From the NCBI RefSeq assembly GCF_009296165.1, contig NZ_VUAZ01000104.1, positions 1 to 42,801 of the forward strand: DNA of 42,801 nt. The letters run 5' to 3'. A program made the position numbers and the translations under genes. Below, piece after piece: positions 1 to 10,210 of the stretch. Under the pieces are notes generated by a model. That model was not told where the DNA came from. It did no database searches and saw nothing but the letters and a program-made list of their open reading frames with translations. How positions within the stretch are numbered: the first letter of the stretch is position 1; the number at the start of each line of letters is the position of its first letter. The stretch is from Pseudomonas kitaguniensis. GTDB lineage: Bacteria; Pseudomonadota; Gammaproteobacteria; Pseudomonadales; Pseudomonadaceae.

Positions 1-23
1 CGATTAATCGGGGCGTTTTTTTT
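1..23 (+). terminator. Probable intrinsic terminator, cut by window edge
   Basis: The window opens inside a palindrome (CGATTAATCG) followed by GGGGCG and eight T. If the missing left arm is CGCCCC, this is a strong rho-independent terminator for a plus-strand gene to the left, facing the end of rhlE. Only the right half is visible, so this is inference. Confidence 0.45.
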
Positions 24-35
24 GCCGTTTAAAAC

Positions 36-1933
36 TCAGCGGTTGCGGGTCAGCAACGCTGGTTTTTCACCACGAGGGCGGCCTGGCAGTTGATCCAACT
101 GCTCAGGTGTCGGGAAGCGGTCAGCTTTCGACTCCTTGTGGATGATCTTCGGCGCCGGGCCACCGCGTGGGTTTTGCACGGCGGGCTCGGACAAACGAGG
201 CTGCTCGTCACGGGCCGGGCGACGGTTGTTGCTGCGCGAGTCTTCGCGACGCGCCTGGCCGTCACGCGGTGCGCCATTACGCGGGCCGCTGCGCTTGGCA
301 GGTGGTGTGCCGGTAGTGCCGCCGCTGCTGTTGCGCGGACCATTCTGACGACCGCCCTGTGGCTGGCCGCCACGTGGCGCGCCGCTGGCGGCACCTGCAC
401 CGGCGCCTTGTGCCGGTGCACCTGGACGACGGCCACGGCCTTGGGCTGGTTTGGCCTGGGGCACGTAATCAACGCGGTTACCGAAGTTATCCACATCGTC
501 GTCGAGGAACTCGTCCGGCGCGCGGTCGGCTGCGGCGCGTGGCGTTTGGCTCGGCTGGCGCTGTTCGCGGGCCGGGGTGCCTTCACGCGGTTTTTGCTCG
601 CGGGCCGGGCGGTCGCCACGGCCATTGACCGGCGCTTTTTCTTTGCCGCCCTTGTCTTTGCCCTTGTCGCGACGACCACCGCCACCACCGCCGCCGTTCG
701 GGCCATCGCCCTTCGGACCGCGTGGGTTGCGTGGGTTACGCACGTCCGGGCGCTCGCGCACTTCAGGCTTTTCGGCCTCTACGGCGCTGGAATCGAAGCC
801 CATCAGGTCGCCGTCGGCGATTTTCTGCTTGGTCATGCGTTCGATGCTTTTCAGCAGTTTTTCTTCGTCCGGCGCAACCAGCGAGATGGCTTCACCCGAA
901 CGCCCGGCACGACCGGTACGGCCGATACGGTGCACATAGTCTTCGTCGACGTTTGGCAGCTCGAAGTTGACGACGTGCGGCAGTTGGTCGATGTCCAAGC
1001 CGCGCGCGGCGATGTCGGTGGCGACCAGGATGCGCACTTCACCGGCCTTGAAGTCGGCCAGCGCTTTGGTGCGCGCGTTCTGGCTTTTGTTGCCGTGGAT
1101 GGCAACGGCGGTGAGGCCGTGCTTGTCCAGGTACTCGGCCAGGCGGTTGGCGCCGTGCTTGGTACGGGTGAACACCAGCACTTGTTCCCAGGCGCCGGCG
1201 GTGATCAGGTGCGCCAGCAGCGAACGTTTGTGGCTGGCGGCCAGGCGGAATACGCGTTGCTCGATACGCTCGACCGTGGTGTTCGGCGGCGTGACTTCGA
1301 TGCGCTCCGGGTTGTGCAGCAGCTTGCCAGCCAAGGCGGTGATGTCGTTGGAGAACGTTGCCGAAAACAGCAGGTTCTGACGTTTGGCCGGCAGGCGGGC
1401 GAGGACCTTTTTCACGTCATGGACAAAGCCCATGTCGAGCATGCGGTCAGCTTCGTCCAGCACGAGGATTTCCACGTGGGACAAGTCGACGCTGCCTTGG
1501 CCGCACAGGTCGAGCAAGCGACCGGGGCAGGCAACCAGCACGTCAACACCACGGGACATGGCCTGAACCTGTGGGTTCATGCCGACGCGCCGAAGATGCA
1601 GGCGCTGACGAACTTCAAGTCGCGGGCATACAGCTTGAAGCTGTCGTGCACTTGGGCGGCGAGTTCGCGGGTAGGGGTCAGGACCAGTACGCGCGGTTGG
1701 CGCGGGCCATGACGCTGGGATTTGTCCGGGTGACCGTTAGGGAACAACCGCTCCAGAATCGGGAGGGCGAAACCACCGGTTTTACCAGTACCTGTCTGCG
1801 CCGCAACCATCAGGTCGCGGCCTTGCAACACGGCGGGAATGGCCCGCTGTTGCACCGGAGTAGGCTCGGTATAGCCCGCTGCCTCGATGGCGCGGACTAA
1901 AGCCTCGGAGAGACCGAGGGAAGCAAAGGACAT
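36..1933 (-). pseudogene. rhlE: DEAD-box RNA helicase RhlE, split by a one-base deletion
   Basis: ATP-dependent RNA helicase of the RhlE type, with roles in RNA remodelling, cold adaptation and RNA decay. The first reading frame (1933 to 1577, 118 aa, starting MSFASLGLSEALV with AGGA seven bases upstream) carries the Q motif, Walker A AQTGTGKT and PTRELA, then runs FGASA-stop. The second frame (1580 to 36, 514 aa) continues at once with [11 protein letters not shown] and carries DEAD, SAT, the helicase C-terminal domain with [11 protein letters not shown], and a long Arg/Gly/Pro-rich tail. In related proteins the junction reads FGGVGMNPQ; adding one base near 1586-1589 restores exactly that and gives about 632 aa. 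The stop of the first frame and the ATG of the second overlap as ATGA, so coupled translation of two halves is possible but I think it incidental. The cause is either a genuine mutation or a sequence error. Confidence 0.9.
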
Positions 1934-2140
1934 GAGTAATCCTGTTTTAGTTAGGGCTTGGCCCAAAGGGATAATCTTACCGGGCGTGAATGGCGCTTAG
2001 GGGAGCGCAATCCCGTCCGGTCCTGCTGCGTCTGGCGGGCACTCCACCGGCGGTCGCGCGCTATAAGCTGCGTTCGTCGCGGGGTTAGGTGCCTTTTTCA
2101 AGACCTCAGCGGCCGGGCGTGAGCCTGGCGGAAAGGCCGG

Positions 2141-2149
2141 AGTATAACA
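2141..2149 (-). promoter_or_regulatory. Possible extended -10 promoter for rhlE
   Basis: On the minus strand TG-T-TATACT lies at 2149-2141, a good extended -10 element. No convincing -35 is seen at the usual spacing. Initiation here would give an untranslated leader of about 200 nt before the rhlE ATG at 1933, a long leader for a housekeeping gene. Confidence 0.4.
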
Positions 2150-2155
2150 GAGCAA

Positions 2156-2959
2156 TCACTCTGCGCTGCTTTCCTGCTGCTCAACGGTGTGTGCAGGCGG
2201 GAGTAATGCGTTGGTTTGGGGGCTCACGCCGGCATATTTGGCACTTAACGCCGCATACGCGGGCTCTTGCTTGAAGCGTTTAAGCTCGGCGGCAAAGCGC
2301 TGCACCAGCAAATCCATGCCTGCGCCACGGCGCACCGCCAAATATTGTGGCTGACGACTGATGACTTCGGGTGCCTGGGTAATCTGCTCGTTGAGCCCGA
2401 GCGCTTTGATCACATGCTGGCCGACCCGGCGGTCGGTGATCACCAAGTCGACCCGGCCCAGCGCGAGTTTGCCGAAGTTGGCTTCATGGCTGGCGGCCGG
2501 CTCCTGATTGAACAGGGTGGACTCGCTGAATTGAGCGCCATAGAGGTAGCCCGGCGAGGTGCCGATGGTCAGGCCGCGCAGGTCGTCGAAGGTGTGAAAC
2601 GGATGCGGGCGCGCGGTGGCGTAGAACAGCACGAACTCCACGTCGGACAGCGGCTCGCTGGGGTAGAGCAGCAGATTGCCGCGCTCGCGGCTGTGAAAAA
2701 TATCCAGCGCGCCATCCGCCAGGCCCTGGTCGAGCATCGCCAGGCAACGCTTCCAGGGCAGGAATTGCCATTCCACCTCGATGCCCAGGCGCTGAAACAC
2801 AATCACCGTGGTTTCATAGTCGAGCCCGCGCATCGTGCCGTTATCGTCGTACACGTAAGGTGCCCACGGCTCGGTGACGATGCGCAGTTTCTCGCCTTGG
2901 GCGCTCAGGCTCAGGCAAGTGAAAAGAACCGCGGTTAGCAACTGGAAAAATACGCGCAT
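2156..2959 (-). CDS. Periplasmic substrate-binding protein, family 3 type (orphan)
   Basis: Predicted periplasmic solute-binding protein of the SBP_bac_3 type (267 aa), the fold used by polar amino-acid ABC importers and some sensor domains. A signal peptide (about residues 1-22, MRVFFQLLTAVLFTCLSLSA) precedes EKLRIVTEPWAPYVYDDNG, the usual first strand and ligand-binding start of the family. The order of segments (GLDYE, LPWKRCLAMLDQGLADG, the LRGLTIGTSPGYLYG hinge) fits the family. No permease or ATPase gene lies beside it; its neighbours are rhlE and an unrelated gene. It may feed a transporter encoded elsewhere or act as a stand-alone sensor. The ligand cannot be told from the sequence. 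The start has only a weak purine-rich site (CGGGGC). Confidence 0.8.
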   Translation of the reverse strand: MRVFFQLLTAVLFTCLSLSAQGEKLRIVTEPWAPYVYDDNGTMRGLDYETTVIVFQRLGIEVEWQFLPWKRCLAMLDQGLADGALDIFHSRERGNLLLYPSEPLSDVEFVLFYATARPHPFHTFDDLRGLTIGTSPGYLYGAQFSESTLFNQEPAASHEANFGKLALGRVDLVITDRRVGQHVIKALGLNEQITQAPEVISRQPQYLAVRRGAGMDLLVQRFAAELKRFKQEPAYAALSAKYAGVSPQTNALLPPAHTVEQQESSAE

Positions 2960-3030
2960 GCCCCGAGGTTACGACTGTCTCGGGCGAAAAAGAAGCGCTG
3001 GTATCGCTGTCGACGGGCAGCGGCGGGTTT

Positions 3031-4113
3031 TTATTTGCCGGGGGACTTCATCAGGTGCTCATAGATCGCTTCGCGCCGCTCACCCAGAATCAGCCGCACC
3101 ACCGGGTTGGCGAACCAGTGCTCAAGCAGGTGCGCGTCAATCGGGCGCTTCTGGCGTTCTTCCTGATTTTGTCGGGCCTTGTCCCACCAAACCGGGCCGC
3201 ACGCCTGGTCGAATTCGTTTTCGTGCTCATAGCAGCCGTAGAGGATTTCGCGGATAAATTGCTGCTGGTTTTTGGGCAGCACCAGCGTCACCAGCTTGTA
3301 CATCAAGCGTTGCAGGCGCGGCGGGCGTGGCAAGTGGGCTGACACCTGGCGAGTGTCGTCCAGGGCCAGGGCGCTGGTGGGGTTGGCCGCGTGCTTGGCG
3401 ATCCACGCCTTGACCTTGGCCCGGAACAGCTGCTTGCGGCTCCAATAATGGTGGATCAGGTCTGGGCATTCACGCACGTTGAGGGTTCGGTAAGCCGCGA
3501 TCGACAGGCAGAACTCTTCCAGGGTGTACGCGCCTTGGGCATGCGGGAACAGTTCGTCCATCAACTCGATCGAACGATCAAGCACGTGCGCGTCTTGCCG
3601 GTGCAGGCCCATGACCCCGGAATTAAGCGTCATCATGTCGTCATCGGCCACGCCCATGTCACGCAGGCGCTGGTGCAGGGCGCTGTACAGAATGCTTTCG
3701 GGGTTGTCGCCGTACTTGGTGTAGAAGGCGTTACATAACAGCGTGCCCGGTTGCACGCGTTCAAACAGCGCCATGGGCGAGTGATGAAAAAACGTGTCGG
3801 TGTCGATCAACAGCGCCACTTCGGACTCTTGCAGCACCTGGCGCAGCACCACGTGTTTGGTGCGGAAGTGGTAGCCATGCGGCTCGCACCAGCGTTTACG
3901 CGTGGCTTCATCCAGCGGGCGCACACGCACCGGCAACAGGCGATAAGGCTCGGGGTTATCGCTGAACACCTGAATATCGATGGCGGCGTCTTGCGTATCG
4001 CGCAAAAAAGCCAGGGCGCTGGCGATACTGAATACCGCTTCTTGATGGTAAGTCTCTGCCCCGAACACCAGGTAGACCAGTTGCGGGCGGGGCGTCGGGG
4101 CTGCTGTATTCAT
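3031..4113 (-). CDS. Unrecognised protein, glycosyltransferase-like (DTD motif)
   Basis: I do not recognise this 360-aa protein by name. It begins with a strand-like segment (PQLVYLVFGAETYHQEAVFSIASAL), has a central ALLIDTDTFFHHSP segment resembling the DxD metal/nucleotide-sugar site of GT-A fold glycosyltransferases, and then NSGVMGLHR, like the 'N.GV' segment that follows DxD in GT8-like enzymes. There is no signal peptide or membrane segment, so it is probably cytoplasmic. The C-terminal third is rich in Arg, Gln and Trp. A GTG nine bases upstream (4122) could also be the start; I prefer the ATG because the GGAA is too close to the GTG. It stands alone, 71 bp upstream of the binding-protein gene. 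A sugar-transfer role is inference from the motif layout only. Confidence 0.7.
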   Translation of the reverse strand: MNTAAPTPRPQLVYLVFGAETYHQEAVFSIASALAFLRDTQDAAIDIQVFSDNPEPYRLLPVRVRPLDEATRKRWCEPHGYHFRTKHVVLRQVLQESEVALLIDTDTFFHHSPMALFERVQPGTLLCNAFYTKYGDNPESILYSALHQRLRDMGVADDDMMTLNSGVMGLHRQDAHVLDRSIELMDELFPHAQGAYTLEEFCLSIAAYRTLNVRECPDLIHHYWSRKQLFRAKVKAWIAKHAANPTSALALDDTRQVSAHLPRPPRLQRLMYKLVTLVLPKNQQQFIREILYGCYEHENEFDQACGPVWWDKARQNQEERQKRPIDAHLLEHWFANPVVRLILGERREAIYEHLMKSPGK

Positions 4114-4148
4114 GGACTGCACAATTCCGTGGGCGTTTAAAACCGCAA

Positions 4149-4169
4149 AGGCCCTCTTTATGAGGGCCT
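4149..4169 (-). terminator. Terminator of ahcY-metF
   Basis: A perfect 8-bp stem AGGCCCTC / GAGGGCCT with a 5-nt loop, followed on the minus strand by TTTGCGGTTTT. It lies just after the metF stop and before the glycosyltransferase-like gene, so it probably ends the ahcY-metF transcript. Confidence 0.7.
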
Positions 4170-4188
4170 GGGCACTTTGGAAGAAACC

Positions 4189-5034
4189 TTAGCGTGGCAG
4201 CTTCAGGTTGTTCCAGACAGCGAGGCTCGGTTCAGCCTGGTTAAGCGTATAGAAGTGCAAGCCTGGCGCACCACCTTGCAACAATCTTTCACACATCTCG
4301 CTGATGACTTGCTCGCCAAACGCCTGAATGCTCTTGACGTCATCGCCATAAGCTTCCAGTTGCTTGCGCACCCAGCGTGGGATTTCTGCGCCGCACGCGT
4401 CGGAGAATCGCGCCAGCTTGCTGTAATTGGTGATCGGCATGATGCCCGGCACGATCGGGATGTTGACGCCCATCGCCCGCACACGCTCGACAAAGTAGAA
4501 GTAGCTGTCGGCGTTGAAGAAGTACTGGGTGATCGCGCTGTCGGCGCCGGCGTTGGCCTTGCGCACGAAATTGTGCAGGTCGTCTTCGAAATTACGCGCC
4601 TGAGGGTGCATCTCCGGGTAAGCCGCCACTTCGATGTGGAAGTGATCGCCGCTTTCTTCGCGGATAAAGCTCACCAGGTCATTGGCGTAGCGCAGCTCAC
4701 CGCTGGCCATGCCCATGCCGGACGGCAGGTCGCCGCGCAGGGCGACGATACGCTTGATGCCGGCTTGCTTGTATTGGGTCAGCAGGCTGCGCAGGTCGGC
4801 CTTGCTGTCGCCCACGCAGGACAAATGCGGTGCGGCAGGAACCTTGGCTTCGCTTTCCAGCTGCAGCACGGTGTTGATCGTGCGGTCACGGGTCGAACCG
4901 CCCGCGCCGTAGGTGCACGAGAAGAAGTCGGGGTTGTAGCTGGCCAACTGCTTGGCCGTGGCCATCAGTTTTTCATGCCCAGCATCGGTCTTGGTCGGGA
5001 AGAACTCGAAGCTGTAGCGACGGTCTTGGGACAT
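4189..5034 (-). CDS. metF: 5,10-methylenetetrahydrofolate reductase
   Basis: FAD-dependent cytoplasmic enzyme that reduces 5,10-methylene-THF to 5-methyl-THF, the methyl donor for methionine synthase. The 281 aa match the bacterial family length. The family opening is present (MSQDRRYSFEFFPTKTD, containing the catalytic Glu of FEFFPT), as are TYGAGGS, the FAD-contacting VALRGDLP and ITQYFFNADSYF. The start at 5034 has TAGGT eight to nine bases upstream. It lies 174 bp downstream of ahcY on the same strand with a REP pair between; SAH hydrolysis and methyl-group regeneration thus sit together, and metF probably shares the SAH-riboswitch-controlled transcript unless the hairpin at 5175-5198 stops most of it. 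Confidence 0.96.
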   Translation of the reverse strand: MSQDRRYSFEFFPTKTDAGHEKLMATAKQLASYNPDFFSCTYGAGGSTRDRTINTVLQLESEAKVPAAPHLSCVGDSKADLRSLLTQYKQAGIKRIVALRGDLPSGMGMASGELRYANDLVSFIREESGDHFHIEVAAYPEMHPQARNFEDDLHNFVRKANAGADSAITQYFFNADSYFYFVERVRAMGVNIPIVPGIMPITNYSKLARFSDACGAEIPRWVRKQLEAYGDDVKSIQAFGEQVISEMCERLLQGGAPGLHFYTLNQAEPSLAVWNNLKLPR

Positions 5035-5082
5035 GGTAATACCTATGGAAACTCATAAAGCCAGAAGGTGTACACCGTCAAT

Positions 5083-5170
5083 GTGGGAGCGGGCTTGCTC
5101 GCGAAGGCGTTGTGCCAGTCAACATATCGGGTGACTGATACACCGTTTTCGCGAGCAAGCCCGCTCCCAC
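5083..5170. repeat. REP pair (AGCGGG type), arms pointing inward
   Basis: GTGGGAGCGGGCTTGCTCGC (from 5083) and its reverse complement (to 5170) flank about 40 nt. This is the GC-G variant of the fluorescens REP palindrome arranged as a REPIN-like inverted pair. It lies between ahcY and metF. Confidence 0.9.
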
Positions 5171-5174
5171 AAAA

Positions 5175-5198
5175 GCCTGCTCCCACAGAGGAGCAGGC
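5175..5198 (-). terminator. Hairpin after ahcY, possible weak terminator
   Basis: GCCTGCTC and GAGCAGGC form a perfect 8-bp stem with an 8-nt loop just after the ahcY stop; on the minus strand it is followed by TTTTG. It could attenuate read-through into metF. The short T-tract makes it weak. Confidence 0.45.
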
Positions 5199-5208
5199 GG
5201 CAGGCACA

Positions 5209-6826
<1,618 letters not shown>

Positions 6827-6945
6827 GCCTTTCTGTCGGCCACATGAAGATCGTCCATCGGGTTGATAGGCAATGGCGCATAGAGCTTGGGCCCGCGCTC
6901 TGCCATGATGTTGCCCATCATTTCGCAACACGCTTTGGAGTGAAT

Positions 6946-7350
6946 ATGAACTTCCACACCCGCAAATGGGTAAAACCCGAAGACCTCAACCCCAACGGCA
7001 CCCTGTTCGGTGGCAGCTTGCTGCGCTGGATCGACGAAGAAGCGGCGATTTACGCGATTGTTCAACTGGGCAACCAGCGCGTGGTGACCAAGTACATCTC
7101 TGAAATCAATTTCGTCAGCGCCTCGCGCCAGGGCGACATCATCGAGTTGGGCATCACCGCCACCGAGTTCGGTCGCACCTCGATCACCCTGACCTGTGAA
7201 GTGCGCAACAAGATCACGCGCAAAAGCATCCTCACCGTGGAAAAAATGGTCTTCGTCAACCTCGGTGAAGACGGCTTGCCGGCGCCGCACGGGCGTACCG
7301 AGATCAAGTACGTGAAGGATCAGTTCCAGGAAGACAGCCTTCCCGAATAA
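6946..7350 (+). CDS. Acyl-CoA thioesterase, YciA-like hotdog fold
   Basis: A single hotdog-domain protein (134 aa) of the acyl-CoA thioester hydrolase type, which releases CoA from acyl-CoA in the cytoplasm. The family features are LNPNGTLFGGSLLRWIDEEAAIYA (the helix-containing turn with the catalytic acid) and the strands VVTKYISEINFVSASRQGDIIEL. I place the start at the ATG of MNFHTRKW, with GGAG six bases upstream; longer reading frames run into the ahcY promoter region and have no ribosome site. It is divergent from ahcY, so the two promoters share about 150 bp. Substrate length preference cannot be read from the sequence. Confidence 0.88.
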   Translation: MNFHTRKWVKPEDLNPNGTLFGGSLLRWIDEEAAIYAIVQLGNQRVVTKYISEINFVSASRQGDIIELGITATEFGRTSITLTCEVRNKITRKSILTVEKMVFVNLGEDGLPAPHGRTEIKYVKDQFQEDSLPE

Positions 7351-7424
7351 TCCTGTGGGTGGCCAGTGAACGCTCTTGATGGCGATAGGTCGTACCTGAA
7401 CATCGCCCCCGCTCAGGTATCACC

Positions 7425-8312
7425 ATGGCCACGCAAGAAGACGGTAAAACCCCCAACCTGTCGCAGGAAGAGCAGCAGGACGTGGACGAAAACCAGCCGC
7501 CGCGTGCGGCGGTACTGCACGAAATTATCCGCACCCAGGGCGACCAGGAGCTGGAGCGCAACGTCGCGGCACTGTGGTGGTCGGCGCTGGCGGCTGGCCT
7601 GACCATGGGCCTGTCGCTGATGGGCATGGGCTTGCTCAACTCGCGCCTGCCGGACGGCGAAGCATTCAAAGTCATCGCCAGCTTCGGTTACTGCGCAGGT
7701 TTCCTCGCGGTCATCCTCGCGCGCCAGCAACTGTTCACCGAAAACACCCTGACCGCCGTGCTGCCGGTAATGAGCAAACCTACCCTGGCAAATGCCGGGC
7801 GGCTGTTGCGCCTGTGGTCGGTGGTGCTGGTGGGCAACCTCTGCGGCACTTTGCTGGTGGCCTATGTGATGCTGCATTTGCCGATTTTCGACACCAAGAC
7901 CGACCAGGCCTTCCTTGAAATCGGCCGCAAAGTCATGGAAAACGACCCCGGCCAGATGTTCGCCAAAGGCATTATTTCCGGTTGGATGATTGCCACCATG
8001 GTGTGGATGATCCCGTCGATGGAAAGCGCCAAGATGTTCATCATCATCTTGATCACCTACCTGATGGCGCTGGGGGATTTCACCCACATCGTCGTCGGCT
8101 CGGCGGAAGTCTCGTACCTGGTGTTTGCCGGTGAATTGCCGTGGAAGGACTTCTGGCTGGTGTTCGCCGGGCCGACCCTGGCGGGCAACATCATCGGCGG
8201 CAGCTTTATTTTTGCGCTGATCAGCCACGCGCAGATCCGCAGCGAAAGCAGCCTGCCGGGTAAATCGGCTGCGGACCCGAGGCACCCGCAGCAGATCAAA
8301 AAGGATCAGTGA
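7425..8312 (+). CDS. Formate/nitrite transporter family channel (YfdC-like)
   Basis: Integral inner-membrane protein (295 aa) of the FNT family, homopentameric channels for small anions such as formate or nitrite. A hydrophilic N-terminal extension (about residues 1-45) precedes six hydrophobic segments, including LWWSALAAGLTMGLSLMGMG, GFLAVILARQQLFTENTL (the family's LFTEN signature), LVGNLCGTLLVAYVML and FTHIVVGSAEVSYLVFAG. The extension and sequence resemble the YfdC branch rather than FocA or NirC, and the substrate of that branch is not settled. The start has CAGGT eight bases upstream. Its last codons overlap the end of the convergent antiporter gene by 7 bp. Confidence 0.88.
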   Translation: MATQEDGKTPNLSQEEQQDVDENQPPRAAVLHEIIRTQGDQELERNVAALWWSALAAGLTMGLSLMGMGLLNSRLPDGEAFKVIASFGYCAGFLAVILARQQLFTENTLTAVLPVMSKPTLANAGRLLRLWSVVLVGNLCGTLLVAYVMLHLPIFDTKTDQAFLEIGRKVMENDPGQMFAKGIISGWMIATMVWMIPSMESAKMFIIILITYLMALGDFTHIVVGSAEVSYLVFAGELPWKDFWLVFAGPTLAGNIIGGSFIFALISHAQIRSESSLPGKSAADPRHPQQIKKDQ

Positions 8313-9565
8313 TGTTCGGGCGTGGCTTGGGGTTCGCCTTTGGTCACGTGCTTGACCAGTTTGCCGATGCTTAAACCCTGCAACAGGATCGACAACAACA
8401 CCACGATGTAGGTGATGCTCAGCAGCAAATCGCGCTCCGGGCCGAGCGGCAAGGCCAGTGCCAATGCCACCGACACCCCGCCGCGCAGGCCGCCCCACGT
8501 GAGGATGCGCACAGTGCCGCGCGGCACCGTGCGCCAGCGGCGTAGCAGCAGGATAGCCGGCGCCACAGTCAGCAAGCGCGACAGCAGAATCGCCACGGCG
8601 AGCAAACTGGCGGCAAAAATGTGCAGCCAGTTGAACGGCAACAGCAACAGCTCCATGCCGATCAGCGCGAACAGCAGGGCGTTGAGCATGTCATCGAGCA
8701 GTTCCCAGAAGCCATCCAGGTAACGCCGGGTCATGTCGTTCATCGCAAGCTTGCGGCCCAGGTTACCAATGATCAGCCCCGCCACCACCATCGCAATCGG
8801 TGCTGAGACGTGCAGTTCGGTGGCCATGGCCGAGCCGCCGATGACCAGCGCCAGGGTCAGCATCACTTCGATCTGGTGTTGCTCGATGCTCTTGATCATC
8901 AGGTACACCAGGTAGCCGATGAGCCCGCCGAACACCACGCCGCCAATCGCCTCATGGGCGAACAGCATGGCGGTGGCGCCCACGGTCGGCGTTTCGCCCA
9001 ACTGTGCGATGCCCAGCAGCACGGTAAACACCACCACTGCGGTGCCGTCGTTGAACAGCGATTCGCCGACGATGGTGGTTTTCAGGGGTTTCGAGGCGTT
9101 CGCCGTTCGCAGCACGCCCAGCACTGCAATCGGGTCGGTGGGCGAAATCAGCGCACCGAACAACAGGCAGTAGAGGAAGCTTACGTGCCAGCCAAACAAG
9201 GCAAAGATGTAATACGCCAGGCTGCCGATCACCACGGTGGCAATCAACACGCCGAAGGTCGCCAGCAGGCCGATGGGCCAGCGGTAACTGCGCAAGTCAT
9301 TCAAGTTGACGTGCAAGGCGCCGGCGAACAGCAGGAACGACAGCATCCAGTTCATCAGCAAGTCGCCGAAGTCGATCTGGCCGATCAATTGCTGAATATG
9401 TTCTTCGAGGCCGGGAAAGCCGATAACGCTGAGGCCTTGCAGGATCAATGAAAACAGCAAGGCGGTGACCATCACGCCGATGGTGGGTGGCAGGCCGATA
9501 AAACGAAAGTTCACATAGGTGAGCAGCGTGGTGAGGCAAATGAAGGCGGCGACAAGTTCAAGCAT
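8306..9565 (-). CDS. Sodium/proton antiporter, CPA1 family
   Basis: Predicted inner-membrane Na+(K+)/H+ exchanger (419 aa) of the monovalent cation:proton antiporter-1 family. About a dozen hydrophobic segments are visible. The FGALISPTDPIAVLGVL segment holds the conserved PTDP, and GESLFNDGTAVVVF holds the paired acidic and ND residues used for ion binding in CPA1. LTWGGLRGGVSVALALALP is the late conserved helix with the Arg. I use the ATG at 9565 (MLELVAAF), with AGGGAC seven bases upstream; an in-frame extension of 24 residues is hydrophilic and has no good ribosome site. It is convergent with the FNT gene. Likely role: pH and sodium homeostasis. Confidence 0.92.
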   Translation of the reverse strand: MLELVAAFICLTTLLTYVNFRFIGLPPTIGVMVTALLFSLILQGLSVIGFPGLEEHIQQLIGQIDFGDLLMNWMLSFLLFAGALHVNLNDLRSYRWPIGLLATFGVLIATVVIGSLAYYIFALFGWHVSFLYCLLFGALISPTDPIAVLGVLRTANASKPLKTTIVGESLFNDGTAVVVFTVLLGIAQLGETPTVGATAMLFAHEAIGGVVFGGLIGYLVYLMIKSIEQHQIEVMLTLALVIGGSAMATELHVSAPIAMVVAGLIIGNLGRKLAMNDMTRRYLDGFWELLDDMLNALLFALIGMELLLLPFNWLHIFAASLLAVAILLSRLLTVAPAILLLRRWRTVPRGTVRILTWGGLRGGVSVALALALPLGPERDLLLSITYIVVLLSILLQGLSIGKLVKHVTKGEPQATPEHH

Positions 9566-9760
9566 CCGGGGTCCCTGGTGGTGAGTGGGTAGAGCGTTAA
9601 TGGGTGCATGGACCGCAGTGGCGGCGTGAGGTTGCACGGCGTTGGGTAAAAGCGTGATAGAACCTTTGGCTGCTTTATGCGCTCATAGCGGGTAAGTGCG
9701 GTTCGGCAGGTTTAATGCTAAAACCCCAATTGCTGTTTAAAACGACAAAAGGAGTGTGTG

Positions 9761-10147
9761 ATGACAGTCGCTTTCTGGTGTGTGTTAATCGCAATTTTTC
9801 TGCCGTACCTGTGCACGGGTGTGGCCAAGTTCAGCGGCGGCAAGTTCGGGCCGCGCAATAACCACGACCCACGCGCTTTTCTGGACACGCTCGAAGGCTT
9901 TGCTAAACGCGCCCACAGTGCACAGCTCAACAGCTTTGAAGTAACGCCTGCGTTTGCCGCCGCCGTGATCATTGCGCACTTGGCCGGTACGGCGTCACTG
10001 GTAACCATCAACGTGCTGGCGGTGTTGTTTATCACCAGCCGGTTGCTGTACATCATTTGCTACCTGGCGGACTGGGCGATGCTGCGTTCAGTGGTGTGGC
10101 TGGTGGGCATGGCGTTGATTGCGAGTTTCTTTTTTGTCTCGATCTGA
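9761..10147 (+). CDS. MAPEG family membrane protein
   Basis: Small integral membrane protein (128 aa) of the MAPEG superfamily (eicosanoid and glutathione metabolism). Four hydrophobic segments are visible: near the start (FWCVLIAIFLPYLCTGVAKF), FAAAVIIAHLAGTASLVTIN, VLAVLFITSRLLYIICYLAD and LRSVVWLVGMALIASFFFVS. The NSFEVTPAFAAAVIIAH and SRLLYIICY segments match the E/P and R-Y patterns of the family. The ATG follows GGAG by six bases. Bacterial members mostly have unknown function; some are glutathione transferases. It stands alone, convergent with mltA. Confidence 0.88.
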   Translation: MTVAFWCVLIAIFLPYLCTGVAKFSGGKFGPRNNHDPRAFLDTLEGFAKRAHSAQLNSFEVTPAFAAAVIIAHLAGTASLVTINVLAVLFITSRLLYIICYLADWAMLRSVVWLVGMALIASFFFVSI

Positions 10148-10166
10148 GGCGTGACGCAAAGCCCGT

Positions 10167-10191
10167 GTGGGAAGCAGCAAGCCCCTCCCAC
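10167..10191. repeat. Degenerate REP remnant
   Basis: GTGGGA and TCCCAC flank AGCAGCAAGCCCC, a shortened REP-like palindrome between the convergent MAPEG gene and mltA. It may act as a transcript end. Confidence 0.6.
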
Positions 10192-10210
10192 ATTTGGCCT
10201 CCAGTGTTTG

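Noticed and set aside
1577..1580. ATGA overlap as designed coupling of two rhlE proteins
   Set aside because: The family sequence is restored by one base and the break falls inside the helicase core, so a frameshift explains it better.
90..1712. Long plus-strand open frame (540 aa) opposite rhlE
   Set aside because: Low-complexity, no family features, and exactly antisense to a clear helicase; a product of high GC content.
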